DNA of 64,000 bases from Nitrospira sp. Lineage in GTDB: Bacteria; Nitrospirota; Nitrospiria; Nitrospirales; Nitrospiraceae. The translations under genes were made by a program, and so were the position numbers. The notes under the pieces were generated by a model. It had not been told where the DNA came from. It worked only from the letters and a program-made list of their open reading frames with translations, and did no database searches. Below, one piece after another: positions 9,822-19,744 of the stretch. Where the stretch lies: contig SPAW01000004.1 of assembly GCA_005239465.1 (NCBI GenBank), forward strand, positions 29,414-93,413, written 5' to 3'. Position 1 is the stretch's first letter, and each line of letters opens with the position of its first letter.

Positions 9822-9850
9822 TTGACGCTTCCAAACCAGGATGGTAGGAT
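9822..9850 (+). promoter_or_regulatory. Sigma-70 promoter of the ilv operon
   Basis: TTGACG (9822-9827), a 17-bp spacer and TAGGAT (9845-9850). Transcription would start near 9857, giving a leader of about 138 nt before ilvB. I saw no clear leader peptide or terminator hairpin in that leader. Nothing else was seen in 9689-9994. Confidence 0.55.
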
Positions 9851-9994
9851 CTCGCATCTTTCCCATTGATTTTTCAGAAAATTCTGAACGATCATGGGTC
9901 CTGTCATTTCTGTAAGACGTGCCATTTCTGGCATCAAAAGGTTAGCTGATTCTTGGTATTGTGCCCTATCTCGTGGTTGGAGGGAGGGACTGTC

Positions 9995-11770
9995 ATGATA
10001 CTCACCGGTGCTGAGATCTTCATCGAATGCCTCAAGCGGGAAGGGGTGAAGACCGTCTTCGCACTTCCTGGCGGGGTCGTCTTGAAGATTTTCGATATGC
10101 TCCACCAGCAGAAGGACCTCGAGATTATTTTGACGCGCCATGAGCAGGGGGCGGGCCATATGGCCGAAGGCTATGCCAAGGCCACGGGCAAGGCGGGCGT
10201 GTGCCTCGTGACGTCCGGTCCCGGTATGACCAACGTGATTACGGCCTTGGCCGATGCGTACATGGACTCCGTGCCACTGGTGTGTTTCAGCGGGCAAGTG
10301 CCGACCAGCTTGATCGGAAACGATGCGTTTCAGGAGGCGGATAATGTGGGCTTGAGCCGGCCCTGCACGAAGTACAACTTTCTTGTCAAAGACGTGAACG
10401 ATTTGGCCACGACGATTAAAGAGGCCTTCTACATTGCGACGACCGGCCGTCCAGGACCGGTGCTGGTCGATATCCCGAAAGACGTGTCCATGGCAAAAAC
10501 GGAGTTCAGCTATCCAAATTCCGTGTCGATCCGCGGGTATAACCCAACATACGAGGGCAATAAGTGGCAGATCAAGCAAGCGGCTGAAGCGATTACCAAG
10601 GCCAAGAAGCCGATTCTCTATGTGGGCGGCGGCGTGGTGTTTTCCGGCGCCTCGCAGGAATTGCTCGAATTGGCCGAGATGACGCAGATTCCGGTAGACA
10701 TGACTCTGATGGGCCTCGGCGCATTTCCCGGCGAGCACCCCCTGTCCATGGGGATGATGGGGATGCACGGCACCTATCAGGCGAATATGGCGGTGCATTA
10801 CTCTGATCTCGTGATCGCGGTCGGGGCTCGTTTCGACGATCGGGTGACCGGCAAAGTGTCGGAGTTCTGCCCCTATGCCAAGATTATTCACATCGACATC
10901 GATCCGACGTCGATCCGAAAAAACATCAACGTCGACATTCCGATCGTCGGCGATTGCAAGACCGTGCTCCGCGAGTTGAATCAAATTCTGCGCGCGACGG
11001 TGAACGGCGAGCAGAAAGAACTCCGGAAGCCCTGGTGGGATCAGATTTGCGAATGGCGGCAGGCGCACCCGCTGACTTATCATCAGGAAAAGGACGGGCC
11101 GATCAAGCCGCAGCAGGTGGTGAAGCAGCTGTATGAACTCACGAAGAATCGAGACCCGATCGTCTCAACGGACGTCGGACAGCACCAAATGTGGGCCGCA
11201 CAGTACTTCAAGCTGGCGAAGCCGAACCGGTGGTTGACCTCGGGCGGTCTTGGGACGATGGGCTTTGGGTTCCCCGCGGCCATGGGCGCGCAAGCCGCCT
11301 TCCGCGATCGCCTCGTCCTCTGCATCGCCGGAGACGGCAGCATTCAGATGAACATGCAGGAGATGGCGACGGCGGTGGTGAGCAAACTGCCGGTAAAGAT
11401 CATCATTCTGAATAACCGATTCCACGGCATGGTGCGTCAGTGGCAGGATCTCTTCTACGAAGGGCGCTATGCGTCGAGCTATCTGGATACGACGCCGGAT
11501 TTCGTGAAGCTGGCGGAGGCCTATGGCGCAGTCGGATTGCGAGCCAACAAGGTGGGGGATCTCGACAGCGTGCTGAAAGAAGCCATGGCCACTGATAAAC
11601 CCGTCATCGTGGATGTCCAGACCTATCCGTACGAGAACTGCTATCCGATGATTCCGGCCGGCGGCTGCAACCACGAGATGATTCTTGAAGACCCGCCGGA
11701 GTTAAAGAAGAAACAATCTGGCGCGGCGAGAGTGACGCCGGAAGATAAAGACACCGTGTTAACGGCATAA
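9995..11770 (+). CDS. ilvB: Acetolactate synthase large subunit
   Basis: 591 residues from ATG 9995, preceded by GGAGGGAGG; the upstream extension of the frame to 9953 lacks support. Thiamine diphosphate enzyme that makes acetolactate or acetohydroxybutyrate, the first common step of valine, leucine and isoleucine synthesis. The catalytic Glu lies in ILTRHEQGAGHMAEGYA, the central FAD-binding domain includes DLVIAVGARFDDRVTGK, and the C-terminal ThDP/Mg motif is GDGSIQMNMQE. First gene of ilvB-ilvN-ilvC. A 7-bp-periodic repeat separates it from the regulatory subunit. Confidence 0.97.
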   Translation: MILTGAEIFIECLKREGVKTVFALPGGVVLKIFDMLHQQKDLEIILTRHEQGAGHMAEGYAKATGKAGVCLVTSGPGMTNVITALADAYMDSVPLVCFSGQVPTSLIGNDAFQEADNVGLSRPCTKYNFLVKDVNDLATTIKEAFYIATTGRPGPVLVDIPKDVSMAKTEFSYPNSVSIRGYNPTYEGNKWQIKQAAEAITKAKKPILYVGGGVVFSGASQELLELAEMTQIPVDMTLMGLGAFPGEHPLSMGMMGMHGTYQANMAVHYSDLVIAVGARFDDRVTGKVSEFCPYAKIIHIDIDPTSIRKNINVDIPIVGDCKTVLRELNQILRATVNGEQKELRKPWWDQICEWRQAHPLTYHQEKDGPIKPQQVVKQLYELTKNRDPIVSTDVGQHQMWAAQYFKLAKPNRWLTSGGLGTMGFGFPAAMGAQAAFRDRLVLCIAGDGSIQMNMQEMATAVVSKLPVKIIILNNRFHGMVRQWQDLFYEGRYASSYLDTTPDFVKLAEAYGAVGLRANKVGDLDSVLKEAMATDKPVIVDVQTYPYENCYPMIPAGGCNHEMILEDPPELKKKQSGAARVTPEDKDTVLTA

Positions 11771-11777
11771 ACAACAG

Positions 11778-11858
11778 TGTTGAATTGTGAATGATGAATG
11801 TTGAGTTAGGCCCGATGAATTAAACATTCAACATTCAACATTCAATATTTAAAATTTC
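11778..11858. repeat. 7-bp-periodic inverted repeat between ilvB and ilvN
   Basis: The left half reads as heptamers of the GAATGTT type (GTGAATG, ATGAATG, TTGAGTT) and the right half as their complement (AACATTC three times, then AATATTT, AAAATTT). The two halves can pair. It fills nearly the whole 90-base spacer and ends just before the ilvN ATG, where it may also influence translation of the small subunit. Same class as the arrays at 44851, 51020 and 51440. Confidence 0.7.
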
Positions 11859-11860
11859 TC

Positions 11861-12379
11861 ATGGAACATATCATTTCGGTGACAGTTGAGAATAAGTTTG
11901 GCGTGCTTTCCCGGGTTGCTGGATTGTTCAGCGGCCGCGGGTTTAACATTGAGAGTCTTTCGGTCGCACCCACGCTCGATCCCTCCATGTCTCAGATGAC
12001 CATTGTGACTTCAGGAGATGAGCGGATTATCGAGCAGATCGTCAAGCAGCTCAATAAGCTGATCGATGTGATCAAAGTGGTGGATCTGAACGAGACGGAG
12101 TCTGTCTCACGGGAAACGGCGATCATCAAGGTTCATACGAAGGATGAGGATCGGGCAGAGGCGCTCAGGATCGTGGATATTTTTCGGGCGAACGTCATCG
12201 ACTCCACGCCGAGCACCTACACGATCGAAGTCTCCGGAGATCCCAAGAAGATTGAAGCGATCATCAATTTGTTGCAGCCCCTTGGGATCAAGGAATTGGT
12301 CCGCACCGGTCGGGTCGCCGTGGCTCGGGAACCGATTCGTCCGGCTACCGTGCAAGCCAAGAAGGTTGTCCGCGAGTAG
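11861..12379 (+). CDS. ilvN: Acetolactate synthase regulatory (small) subunit
   Basis: 172 residues. An N-terminal ACT domain (HIISVTVENKFGVLSRVAGLFSGR...) carries the valine-binding site for feedback inhibition, and a C-terminal ALS_ss_C domain stimulates the large subunit. The length matches the IlvH/IlvN family. Lies between ilvB and ilvC. No clear Shine-Dalgarno is visible because the repeat runs up to the start codon, so translation may depend on the secondary structure of the repeat (inference). Confidence 0.96.
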   Translation: MEHIISVTVENKFGVLSRVAGLFSGRGFNIESLSVAPTLDPSMSQMTIVTSGDERIIEQIVKQLNKLIDVIKVVDLNETESVSRETAIIKVHTKDEDRAEALRIVDIFRANVIDSTPSTYTIEVSGDPKKIEAIINLLQPLGIKELVRTGRVAVAREPIRPATVQAKKVVRE

Positions 12380-12430
12380 CTTCCCGCCGAGTACGCACGT
12401 CGGCTATTGTTATAAAGATACGCGTTGTAG

Positions 12431-13456
<1,026 letters not shown>

Positions 13457-13468
13457 GGCCTGCATTAC

Positions 13469-14119
13469 GTGGCAGATCGTGCCGTCGGCGTCCCGTTTGC
13501 CAAAGAAGGAATTCCCTTCATTGCGGCTCCCGCCGGCGTTACACTGCTGGCTGGATGGCTGAGCTGGCCTATCGTGGCGATCGGGGCTGCGCTCCTGACG
13601 CTTTTTGTCGCGTGGTTCTTCCGTAATCCGGCCAGAGTTGCGCCCCAGGGCCCGCGTCTCGTGCTGGCCCCCGGTGATGGGAAAGTCATTGCAATCGAAG
13701 AAGAGTTTGAGCCCCGGTTTCTGAAAGATCGCAGTATTAGGCTCACGATTTTCTTGAATGTGTTCGATGTGCACATCAATCGGATTCCCTGCGATGGAGT
13801 CGTTGAAGATGTGCAGTATCAGCCGGGATTATTCTTGGTTGCCAGCAAGCCGGAAGCAACGATAAAGAATGAACAGAATGCCTTGATGATTCGGACGTCT
13901 GAGGGTGCGAAAGTGTTGTGTGTGCAAGTCGCGGGTTTGATCGCCCGGCGCATTGTCTGTTGGGTTTCGGCAAAGGATCGAGCGATACGAGGTGAACGGT
14001 TTGGATTGATCCGCTTTGGGTCGCGGATGGATACATTTCTTCCCATTGGGACGGTCGTTAAGGTGGGAGTCGGTGATCAGGTGAAGGGTGGAGAAACCAT
14101 TCTGGGAGAACTGCGATGA
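13469..14119 (+). CDS. psd: Phosphatidylserine decarboxylase, short proenzyme
   Basis: 216 residues from GTG 13469. It makes phosphatidylethanolamine. A hydrophobic N-terminal segment (WLSWPIVAIGAALLTLFVAWFF) anchors it in the membrane. The self-cleavage site is in LIRFGSRMDTFLP, where the Ser of GS becomes the pyruvoyl group; NVFDVHINRIP is the other conserved block. This is the short archaeal/Gram-positive-like class of Psd. Its end overlaps the pssA start by 4 bases (ATGA), so the two successive lipid steps are translationally coupled. Confidence 0.94.
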   Translation: MADRAVGVPFAKEGIPFIAAPAGVTLLAGWLSWPIVAIGAALLTLFVAWFFRNPARVAPQGPRLVLAPGDGKVIAIEEEFEPRFLKDRSIRLTIFLNVFDVHINRIPCDGVVEDVQYQPGLFLVASKPEATIKNEQNALMIRTSEGAKVLCVQVAGLIARRIVCWVSAKDRAIRGERFGLIRFGSRMDTFLPIGTVVKVGVGDQVKGGETILGELR

Positions 14120-14922
14120 AAACCACCGGTTTTAGAAACTCTTTTGGGAAAGACGGGAAGCAACGCAAGGCGGCCATGCATCTGATTCCGAACCTCTTCA
14201 CGACCGGCAATTTGTTCTGTGGAGTTTTTGCGATTCTCTCGGTCTTCAATGCCAACTACATGGCGGCGGCCATTGCGATTCTGGTCGCGATGATTTTTGA
14301 CGTCCTTGATGGCAAGTCAGCCAGGCTGACGAATAGCACGAGTCATTTCGGACTGGAGTATGACTCCCTGTCCGATCTCATCTCGTTCGGTGTCGCGCCA
14401 GGGCTCCTGATCTATTCCTGGGCGTTGAGCGGGCAGGGGACGTTCGGAGTGGCCGTCATGTTCGCTTATGTGGCCATGGGCGCGGTGCGTTTGGCACGGT
14501 TCAACTCAACCGTGGCCTTATCTGACGGCAAGTATTTTACCGGCCTTGCTATTCCTGCAGCGGCGGGAGTCATTGCCTCTATGGTCGTGTTTGATCATTA
14601 CATCGTTCGGATGGGGGCGGAGGTGAAGCCGATCCTCGTGTTGATCATCACCCTCACGCTGTCTTTCCTGATGGTCAGTACGATCAAGTATCGCAGCTTT
14701 AAAGAGCTGAAGTTTAAGGGCCACCGGCAGATCACCTATCTTGTGTGGGGGATTCTCGCATTGATGATGGTAGCAGCCTGGCCTCAGGTTATGTTATTTA
14801 TCATCTTCGCCGGCTATGCCTTGATGGGTCCGGTCGAGCGAACGTTCTGGCTAGTCGCACGAGCGGTTGGGAAAAAGGGCGCCGGGAAAACGGAATTGCC
14901 GCCGCTCGAATCGAAGTCGTAG
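14116..14922 (+). CDS. pssA: CDP-diacylglycerol-serine O-phosphatidyltransferase
   Basis: 268 residues, multi-spanning membrane protein of the CDP-alcohol phosphotransferase family. The signature D-x2-DG-x2-AR-x8-G-x3-D-x3-D is complete in the segment starting FDVLDGKSARL and ending DSLSDLISFG. It makes phosphatidylserine, the substrate of the psd product encoded just upstream. The last residues are charged and cytoplasmic. Its stop is followed by the T-box leader of leuA. Confidence 0.95.
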   Translation: MKTTGFRNSFGKDGKQRKAAMHLIPNLFTTGNLFCGVFAILSVFNANYMAAAIAILVAMIFDVLDGKSARLTNSTSHFGLEYDSLSDLISFGVAPGLLIYSWALSGQGTFGVAVMFAYVAMGAVRLARFNSTVALSDGKYFTGLAIPAAAGVIASMVVFDHYIVRMGAEVKPILVLIITLTLSFLMVSTIKYRSFKELKFKGHRQITYLVWGILALMMVAAWPQVMLFIIFAGYALMGPVERTFWLVARAVGKKGAGKTELPPLESKS

Positions 14923-14969
14923 TTGGGTATTGGAACTGGGATAGCAAGAGAAGACCACGCAGTCTACGA

Positions 14970-15228
14970 GTGGCTGTGAAGAGGAGCAGTACGCGAACTG
15001 CACAGACCTGAGAGAGCTGGTGGGTGGTGCAAACCAGCCTGTGCGTCGCGGAACTCGCCTCTGAGCCGAATCCCTGAACGAGGAGTAGGGGATTCCGACT
15101 CGCCCCCGTGAGTGGGCGAATGAAGGGCGCTGAACGACGTGCATGTTGTTCAGGCTGAATCAGGGTGGTACCACGGAGCTCTTGAAGCCTCCGTCCCTGG
15201 GCGTAGGGATAGAGGCTTTTGTGTTTTT
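14970..15228 (+). promoter_or_regulatory. Leucine T-box leader of leuA (transcription attenuation)
   Basis: The highly conserved T-box sequence AGGGTGGTACCACGG is at 15162-15176, directly followed by a terminator. Upstream is a Stem I with the distal motif GAGAGCTGGTGGGTGGTGC (near 15011) and a specifier region GAACTCGCCTCTGAGC, in which CTC (15054-15056) would be the leucine specifier codon. Uncharged tRNA-Leu pairing with both sites should stabilise the antiterminator and allow leuA transcription when leucine is short. The 5' boundary is approximate (AGGAGCAGTA near 14981 is typical of the Stem I base). T-boxes are chiefly a Firmicutes device; leuA T-boxes are also known in some deltaproteobacteria. 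Confidence 0.93.
15185..15228 (+). terminator. T-box intrinsic terminator
   Basis: AAGCCTCCGTCCCT pairs with AGGGATAGAGGCTT, followed by TTGTGTTTTT. Its left strand overlaps the sequence needed for the antiterminator formed with the T-box bulge, which is the expected mutually exclusive arrangement. Confidence 0.9.
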
Positions 15229-15229
15229 A

Positions 15230-15385
15230 CAGGCTGCTCAACACGACCGCCAGCTCAGAGAAGGGTGAGGTTAAGGCTCAGGTTGAGGCACAGATGAAGA
15301 AAGTCAGGTCTTCACTCAGCCTTGACCTCGACCTCAACCTATCTCAGAAGCTGCGGCCGCGCTGGACGCCCGTTGTGAGCGGTCT
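15230..15385. repeat. Large inverted-repeat element, copy B, within the leuA leader
   Basis: The left arm near 15230-15254 (CAGGCTGCTCAACACGACCG...) pairs imperfectly with 15361-15385. The interior (15263-15346) has GGTTAAGGCTCAGGTTGAGG-type units facing their complements, like copy A. It lies between the T-box terminator and the leuA start, so it is transcribed only on read-through. Arms are more diverged than in the other copies. Confidence 0.6.
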
Positions 15386-15406
15386 GAACCGAAGAGAGGT
15401 GGAGAC

Positions 15407-16954
15407 ATGACACGCATGATCAAAATCTTCGATACGACCTTACGAGACGGCGAGCAATCGCCCGGAGCCAGCATGAATGTGGAAGAGAAGGTCATGGTGG
15501 CCAAGCAGCTGGCTCGGCTTGGAGTCGATATCATTGAGGCAGGATTTGCTTATAGCTCCCCTGGGGATTTCGAAGCGGTGCGACGGATTGCCCAGGAGGT
15601 TGAAGGGCCGACCATTTGTAGTCTGGCGCGGGCTCGTTCAGAAGATATCGATCGGGCCTGGGAGGCCTTGAAAGGGGCGCCGAAGGTCCGCATCCATACG
15701 TTCCTCTCGACCTCCGACATCCACTTGAAGCACCAGTTTCGGATGACGCGTGAAGAGGCCAAGAAGCGTGCGGTTGAAATGGTCCAGCGGGCACGGAGCT
15801 ATGTCCAGGACGTAGAGTTCTCGCCGATGGATGCGAGCCGTTCCGATCCGACTTATCTGTACGAGGTCATTGAAGCAGTCATCGCAGCTGGGGCGGGCAC
15901 CGTCAATATTCCTGACACGGTGGGTTATGCGGTGCCGCAGGAGTTCGGCGCGTTGATCAAGGGGATTTGTGACAAGGTGCCCAATTCTAAGCAAGCGGTG
16001 ATCTCGGTCCATTGCCACAACGATTTGGGCGTTGCGGTGGGGAACAGCTTGGCCGCGATCGTCAATGGAGCCGGTCAGGTCGAGTGCACGATCAACGGGA
16101 TCGGCGAGCGCGCGGGGAATACATCGCTGGAGGAAATCGTCATGGGGCTCCGGACCAGAAAGGATTTCTATCAGGCCGACACACAAATCCGAACCGAAGA
16201 GATTGCGAAGACGAGCCGTCTCGTCAGCAAGATCACGGGAATGGTGGTGCAACCTAACAAGGCCATCGTAGGGGCGAATGCGTTCGCGCATACCTCAGGG
16301 ATTCACCAAGATGGTCTGCTTAAGGACAAGACGACCTATGAAATCATGCGGCCAGAATCGATCGGCTTAGTCGAGAGCAAGATGGTGATGGGCAAGCTCT
16401 CTGGTCGCCATGCGTTTCGGCAGCGGCTGGAAGAGTTGGGCTACAAGCTCAGCGAAGTAGAGATCAACCACGCATTCGAGCGGTTCAAGAGATTGGCTGA
16501 TCAAAAGAAGGAGATCTACGAAGAGGATATCGAGGTCATCGTGTCGGAAGAATTGGCGAAGATGGCGGAGCGGATCGTGCTGAAGTCGTTTCACGTCGAG
16601 AGCGGAACCGATCGGATTCCCACGGCGACGGTGGAACTGGAGATTGACGGGCAGGAGGTGAAACAGTCCGGAACAGGCGACGGGCCCGTCGATGCCGTTT
16701 ATCGGACCATTGCGGCGATGACGCAGACGAAAAGCAAGCTCCTCATGTTCGGCGTCAATGCGATCACCAGTGGGACCGATGCCCAAGGGGAAGTCTCTGT
16801 GCGGGTTGAGGAGGACGGGCGAACGGTCTCTGGCCACGGGGCTGACACAGACATCATCACTGCAGCAGCCAGAGCCTATCTCAACGCCTTGAATCGACTG
16901 GCTTATATGGCGTCAAAACAGGCTGAAGGAGCGCAGAAGGTCCGCTTGATTTGA
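15407..16954 (+). CDS. leuA: 2-isopropylmalate synthase
   Basis: 515 residues, class I LeuA. It condenses acetyl-CoA and 2-oxoisovalerate, the committed step of leucine synthesis. The N-terminal [17 protein letters not shown] is the metal and substrate-binding signature; [19 protein letters not shown] supplies the HxH zinc ligands; [14 protein letters not shown] is also conserved. The C-terminal LeuA dimer domain (from about residue 390) would bind leucine for feedback inhibition. RBS GAGGTGGAG precedes ATG 15407. Regulated at RNA level by the T-box upstream, so control is double: tRNA charging and end-product inhibition. Confidence 0.97.
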   Translation: MTRMIKIFDTTLRDGEQSPGASMNVEEKVMVAKQLARLGVDIIEAGFAYSSPGDFEAVRRIAQEVEGPTICSLARARSEDIDRAWEALKGAPKVRIHTFLSTSDIHLKHQFRMTREEAKKRAVEMVQRARSYVQDVEFSPMDASRSDPTYLYEVIEAVIAAGAGTVNIPDTVGYAVPQEFGALIKGICDKVPNSKQAVISVHCHNDLGVAVGNSLAAIVNGAGQVECTINGIGERAGNTSLEEIVMGLRTRKDFYQADTQIRTEEIAKTSRLVSKITGMVVQPNKAIVGANAFAHTSGIHQDGLLKDKTTYEIMRPESIGLVESKMVMGKLSGRHAFRQRLEELGYKLSEVEINHAFERFKRLADQKKEIYEEDIEVIVSEELAKMAERIVLKSFHVESGTDRIPTATVELEIDGQEVKQSGTGDGPVDAVYRTIAAMTQTKSKLLMFGVNAITSGTDAQGEVSVRVEEDGRTVSGHGADTDIITAAARAYLNALNRLAYMASKQAEGAQKVRLI

Positions 16955-17041
16955 TCGTTCGCGCCAAGCTAGAGTGGCGTCCCCTAGCCTACAAAGTCGG
17001 ACAAATGGTGTTCGCCTGGAGGGATCTTGGGGACGCCGTTG

Positions 17042-17404
17042 ATGCTGAAGAGAACCCTCGCAGAGTGCCAAGAGTTTCTGGGTGGGGACCACACGGTCCT
17101 CAGGGAGATTCTGCATCCGACGAAACATGCGGTCAAGTTTGGGTACAGTCTAGCCCACGGCAAATTAGCAGCTGGGCGACGATCGAAGTGGCATGTGTTG
17201 ACCTCTTCCGAGGTGTACTACTTCATCGCGGGCCAGGGCCGGTTTACAATCGACGCGGAGACTTGTCCGGTAGAAGCCGGTTCAATGATCTATGTACCTC
17301 CAGGCGGCAAGCAGTCCTTGGAGAATACCGGGACGACTGATGTGGAGTTTCTTTGTCTGGTCGATCCGGCCTGGCGGGCTGAAGATGAAGCAGTGTTGGA
17401 ATAA
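17042..17404 (+). CDS. Small cupin-fold protein
   Basis: About 120 residues from ATG 17042. One cupin barrel: first motif around KWHVLTSSEVYYFIAGQGRF and second around VEAGSMIYVPPGGKQSLENTG, typical of cupin_2. The metal-ligand set is incomplete compared with enzymes of the family (one clear His in the first motif), so it could be a binding or regulatory protein or an isomerase. It sits between leuA and leuB and is probably co-transcribed, but no leucine-pathway role is known to me. Confidence 0.8.
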   Translation: MLKRTLAECQEFLGGDHTVLREILHPTKHAVKFGYSLAHGKLAAGRRSKWHVLTSSEVYYFIAGQGRFTIDAETCPVEAGSMIYVPPGGKQSLENTGTTDVEFLCLVDPAWRAEDEAVLE

Positions 17405-17442
17405 GGGATCGACTGATTCCGTGATGGGGAGGAGTGTGTGAC

Positions 17443-18516
17443 GTGAATGCGAAGATTGCGGTGCTGGCCGGAGATGGTGTGGGGCGTGAGATCGTTCCGG
17501 AGGCTGTGAAGGTCCTGAAGGCGATTGGAGAGAAGTATCACCATTCATTTGAGTTTGCCTCAGCCGACATCGGAGGGCAGGCGATCGACAAAATGGGAGT
17601 GCCGCTCCCGCAAGACACGTTGGCGCTCGCGAAGCAAAGTGACGCGGTATTGTTGGGAGCCGTAGGCGGCCCCAAGTGGGAAGGTTTGGAGTACAGCCTC
17701 AGGCCCGAGCGCGCGCTTCTCGGAATCCGAGAAGCCTTGGGTCTCTATGCGAATCTCCGTCCGGCAAAGGTCTATGCCAATCTCGTCGATGCCTCCACGT
17801 TGAAGCGCGAGGTCATTGAAGGGATCGACATCCTTGTGATCCGAGAACTCACCGGCGGCATTTATTTCGGCAAGCCCAAAGGTATTGAGAAATTGCCGAA
17901 TGGCGAAGAACGGGGCATCAACACCGAGGTCTACACCACAGAGGAAGTGCGTCGGATCGCGAAGGTGGCGTTCGAAGCCGCACGGAAGCGGCGCAAGAAG
18001 GTGACGTCAGTGGATAAGGCGAATGTGTTGGAGTCGTCCGAACTCTGGCGGAAGGTCGTGATCGACGTCCACAAGTCCTACCCGGATGTCGAGTTGGGGC
18101 ATATCTATGTGGACAACGCCGCGATGCAATTGGTGCGAAACCCACGGCAGTTCGACGTGCTGCTGTGCAACAACATCTTCGGGGACATCCTCAGTGACGA
18201 GGCCGCGATGCTGACCGGATCGATTGGGATGTTGCCGTCCGCGAGTATCGGGGCGAAAGTCGGTCTGTTCGAGCCGATCCACGGCAGCGCGCCGGACATT
18301 GCCGGAAAGAATATTGCCAATCCCATTGCGACGATTGCCTCAGCTGCCATGATGTTGTCCTATGCGTTTCACCTCGACAAAGAGGCGGAGGCGATCGAAC
18401 AGGCCATTGTGAAAACGCTCGATCTCGGTTATCGGACGAAAGATATTCAGAGCCCCGGCGCACGGATTGTCGGGACGACCGAGATGGGGGATGCGATTCT
18501 TCGAAACTTAAACTAG
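17443..18516 (+). CDS. leuB: 3-isopropylmalate dehydrogenase
   Basis: 357 residues from GTG 17443 with GGGGAGGAG upstream. It oxidises and decarboxylates 3-isopropylmalate in leucine synthesis using NAD+. The beginning [20 protein letters not shown], the substrate Arg segment [22 protein letters not shown], the catalytic Lys in [16 protein letters not shown] and the metal Asp residues in [15 protein letters not shown] are all present, as is the NAD loop [18 protein letters not shown]. leuC and leuD are not in this window. Confidence 0.97.
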   Translation: MNAKIAVLAGDGVGREIVPEAVKVLKAIGEKYHHSFEFASADIGGQAIDKMGVPLPQDTLALAKQSDAVLLGAVGGPKWEGLEYSLRPERALLGIREALGLYANLRPAKVYANLVDASTLKREVIEGIDILVIRELTGGIYFGKPKGIEKLPNGEERGINTEVYTTEEVRRIAKVAFEAARKRRKKVTSVDKANVLESSELWRKVVIDVHKSYPDVELGHIYVDNAAMQLVRNPRQFDVLLCNNIFGDILSDEAAMLTGSIGMLPSASIGAKVGLFEPIHGSAPDIAGKNIANPIATIASAAMMLSYAFHLDKEAEAIEQAIVKTLDLGYRTKDIQSPGARIVGTTEMGDAILRNLN

Positions 18517-18533
18517 CCGCTGGGCGCGTCACT

Positions 18534-19739
18534 ATGGCAACGACTCTTCGCTCGTGGACAATTGGAACGCTTGCCGGAAGCGGCGAGCCCGGGTTTTCCG
18601 GAGACGGCGGACCGTCTGGTCAGGCGTGCCTGAATGAACCGAAGGGATTGGCGATCGATTCTCACGGCAATGTGTATATTGCCGACTCTGAAAATCACCT
18701 CGTTCGGAGAATTGATCGAGCCACCGGTATCATCTCCACGGTCGCGGGCGTGCCGGGCGACGAAAGCATGCGGTCGGCTGTTCAGCATGACACGGAGGCT
18801 CGACAGGCAGCGGAAGAGGATCCCTTTGCCGATACGAGCCAAGCTGCCACTCAGAAGTATACGCAGCAAGCGGATGTGAGCGGGACGGTTCGGTATCTCA
18901 TCAATGGCGTAGCGGTGCAAAAGCGGTTCGGTGGGGACGGAGGGCCGGCAACTCAGGCTCGCCTCAACTTCCCCACGGCTGTTGTCGTGGACCAGAAGGG
19001 CACCATCTTTATTGCCGACACGATGAATCACCGAGTCCGTCGTGTGGATGCAGCGACAGGGGTGATCACGACGCTCGCCGGGACCGGGCAGGCGCGATTT
19101 TCCGGTGACGGGGGTCCGGCTGACCAAGCGGCGCTTAATGAGCCGGCTGCCCTTGCCCTCCATGGGGAAGGGCATCTCTTTATCGCTGACCAGACGAACC
19201 ATCGCGTAAGGGTGGTTGATTTGAATACGAGATTGATCTCTACTTATGCCGGTACAGGATCGGCCACCTACGATGGTGATGGGGTTCCGGCCGCCGCCGC
19301 AAGCTTGGCCGGTCCAAGTGGAGTGGTAGTACGAAACGGGACGCTCTATATTGCGGACACATTCAACAGCCGAATCAGAGCCGTCGAACTCTCGACAGGC
19401 CTGATTTCAACGGTTGCTGGAGACGGTGGGGAGTATCGGTACCAATCGTCAAATGAGCCACCTTCCTCCAGCCTCTCTCGGCCATCAGGAGTCGTGATCG
19501 ATTTGTGTGGTAATCTGTTTGTCACGGATTCCGACAGCCATTTGGTTCGGCGCTGGGATTGTGAAACGAGGCTGACGGTGCGGGTTGCAGGGGCCGGGAT
19601 CGCGTCTTTTGCCGGGGACGGAGGAACGGCTCTGGAGGCCGGTCTGAGTTATCCATTCGGTATCGTCGTCGATCAGGACGGTGCGTTGTTGGTGGCGGAT
19701 ACGTTTAATCATCGGATTCGTCGATTGTCGATGGAGTAG
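18534..19739 (+). CDS. NHL-repeat beta-propeller protein
   Basis: 401 residues with about six NHL-type blades, each with a pattern such as GLAIDSHGNVYIADSENHLVRRID followed by TGIISTVAG. Blade linkers contain FSGDGGPSGQA-like loops. No signal peptide is evident, so it may be cytoplasmic unless the start is misplaced. A stretch at 18755-18925 between blades does not fit the repeat and may be a loop insertion. Such propellers usually bind ligands or proteins; no catalytic residues could be assigned. Lies between leuB and asd on the same strand, 5 bases before asd. Confidence 0.85.
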   Translation: MATTLRSWTIGTLAGSGEPGFSGDGGPSGQACLNEPKGLAIDSHGNVYIADSENHLVRRIDRATGIISTVAGVPGDESMRSAVQHDTEARQAAEEDPFADTSQAATQKYTQQADVSGTVRYLINGVAVQKRFGGDGGPATQARLNFPTAVVVDQKGTIFIADTMNHRVRRVDAATGVITTLAGTGQARFSGDGGPADQAALNEPAALALHGEGHLFIADQTNHRVRVVDLNTRLISTYAGTGSATYDGDGVPAAAASLAGPSGVVVRNGTLYIADTFNSRIRAVELSTGLISTVAGDGGEYRYQSSNEPPSSSLSRPSGVVIDLCGNLFVTDSDSHLVRRWDCETRLTVRVAGAGIASFAGDGGTALEAGLSYPFGIVVDQDGALLVADTFNHRIRRLSME

Positions 19740-19744
19740 GAACG

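Noticed and set aside
9809..11083. 424-codon minus-strand open frame antisense to ilvB
   Set aside because: Shadow of ilvB; no recognisable family and no ribosome site.
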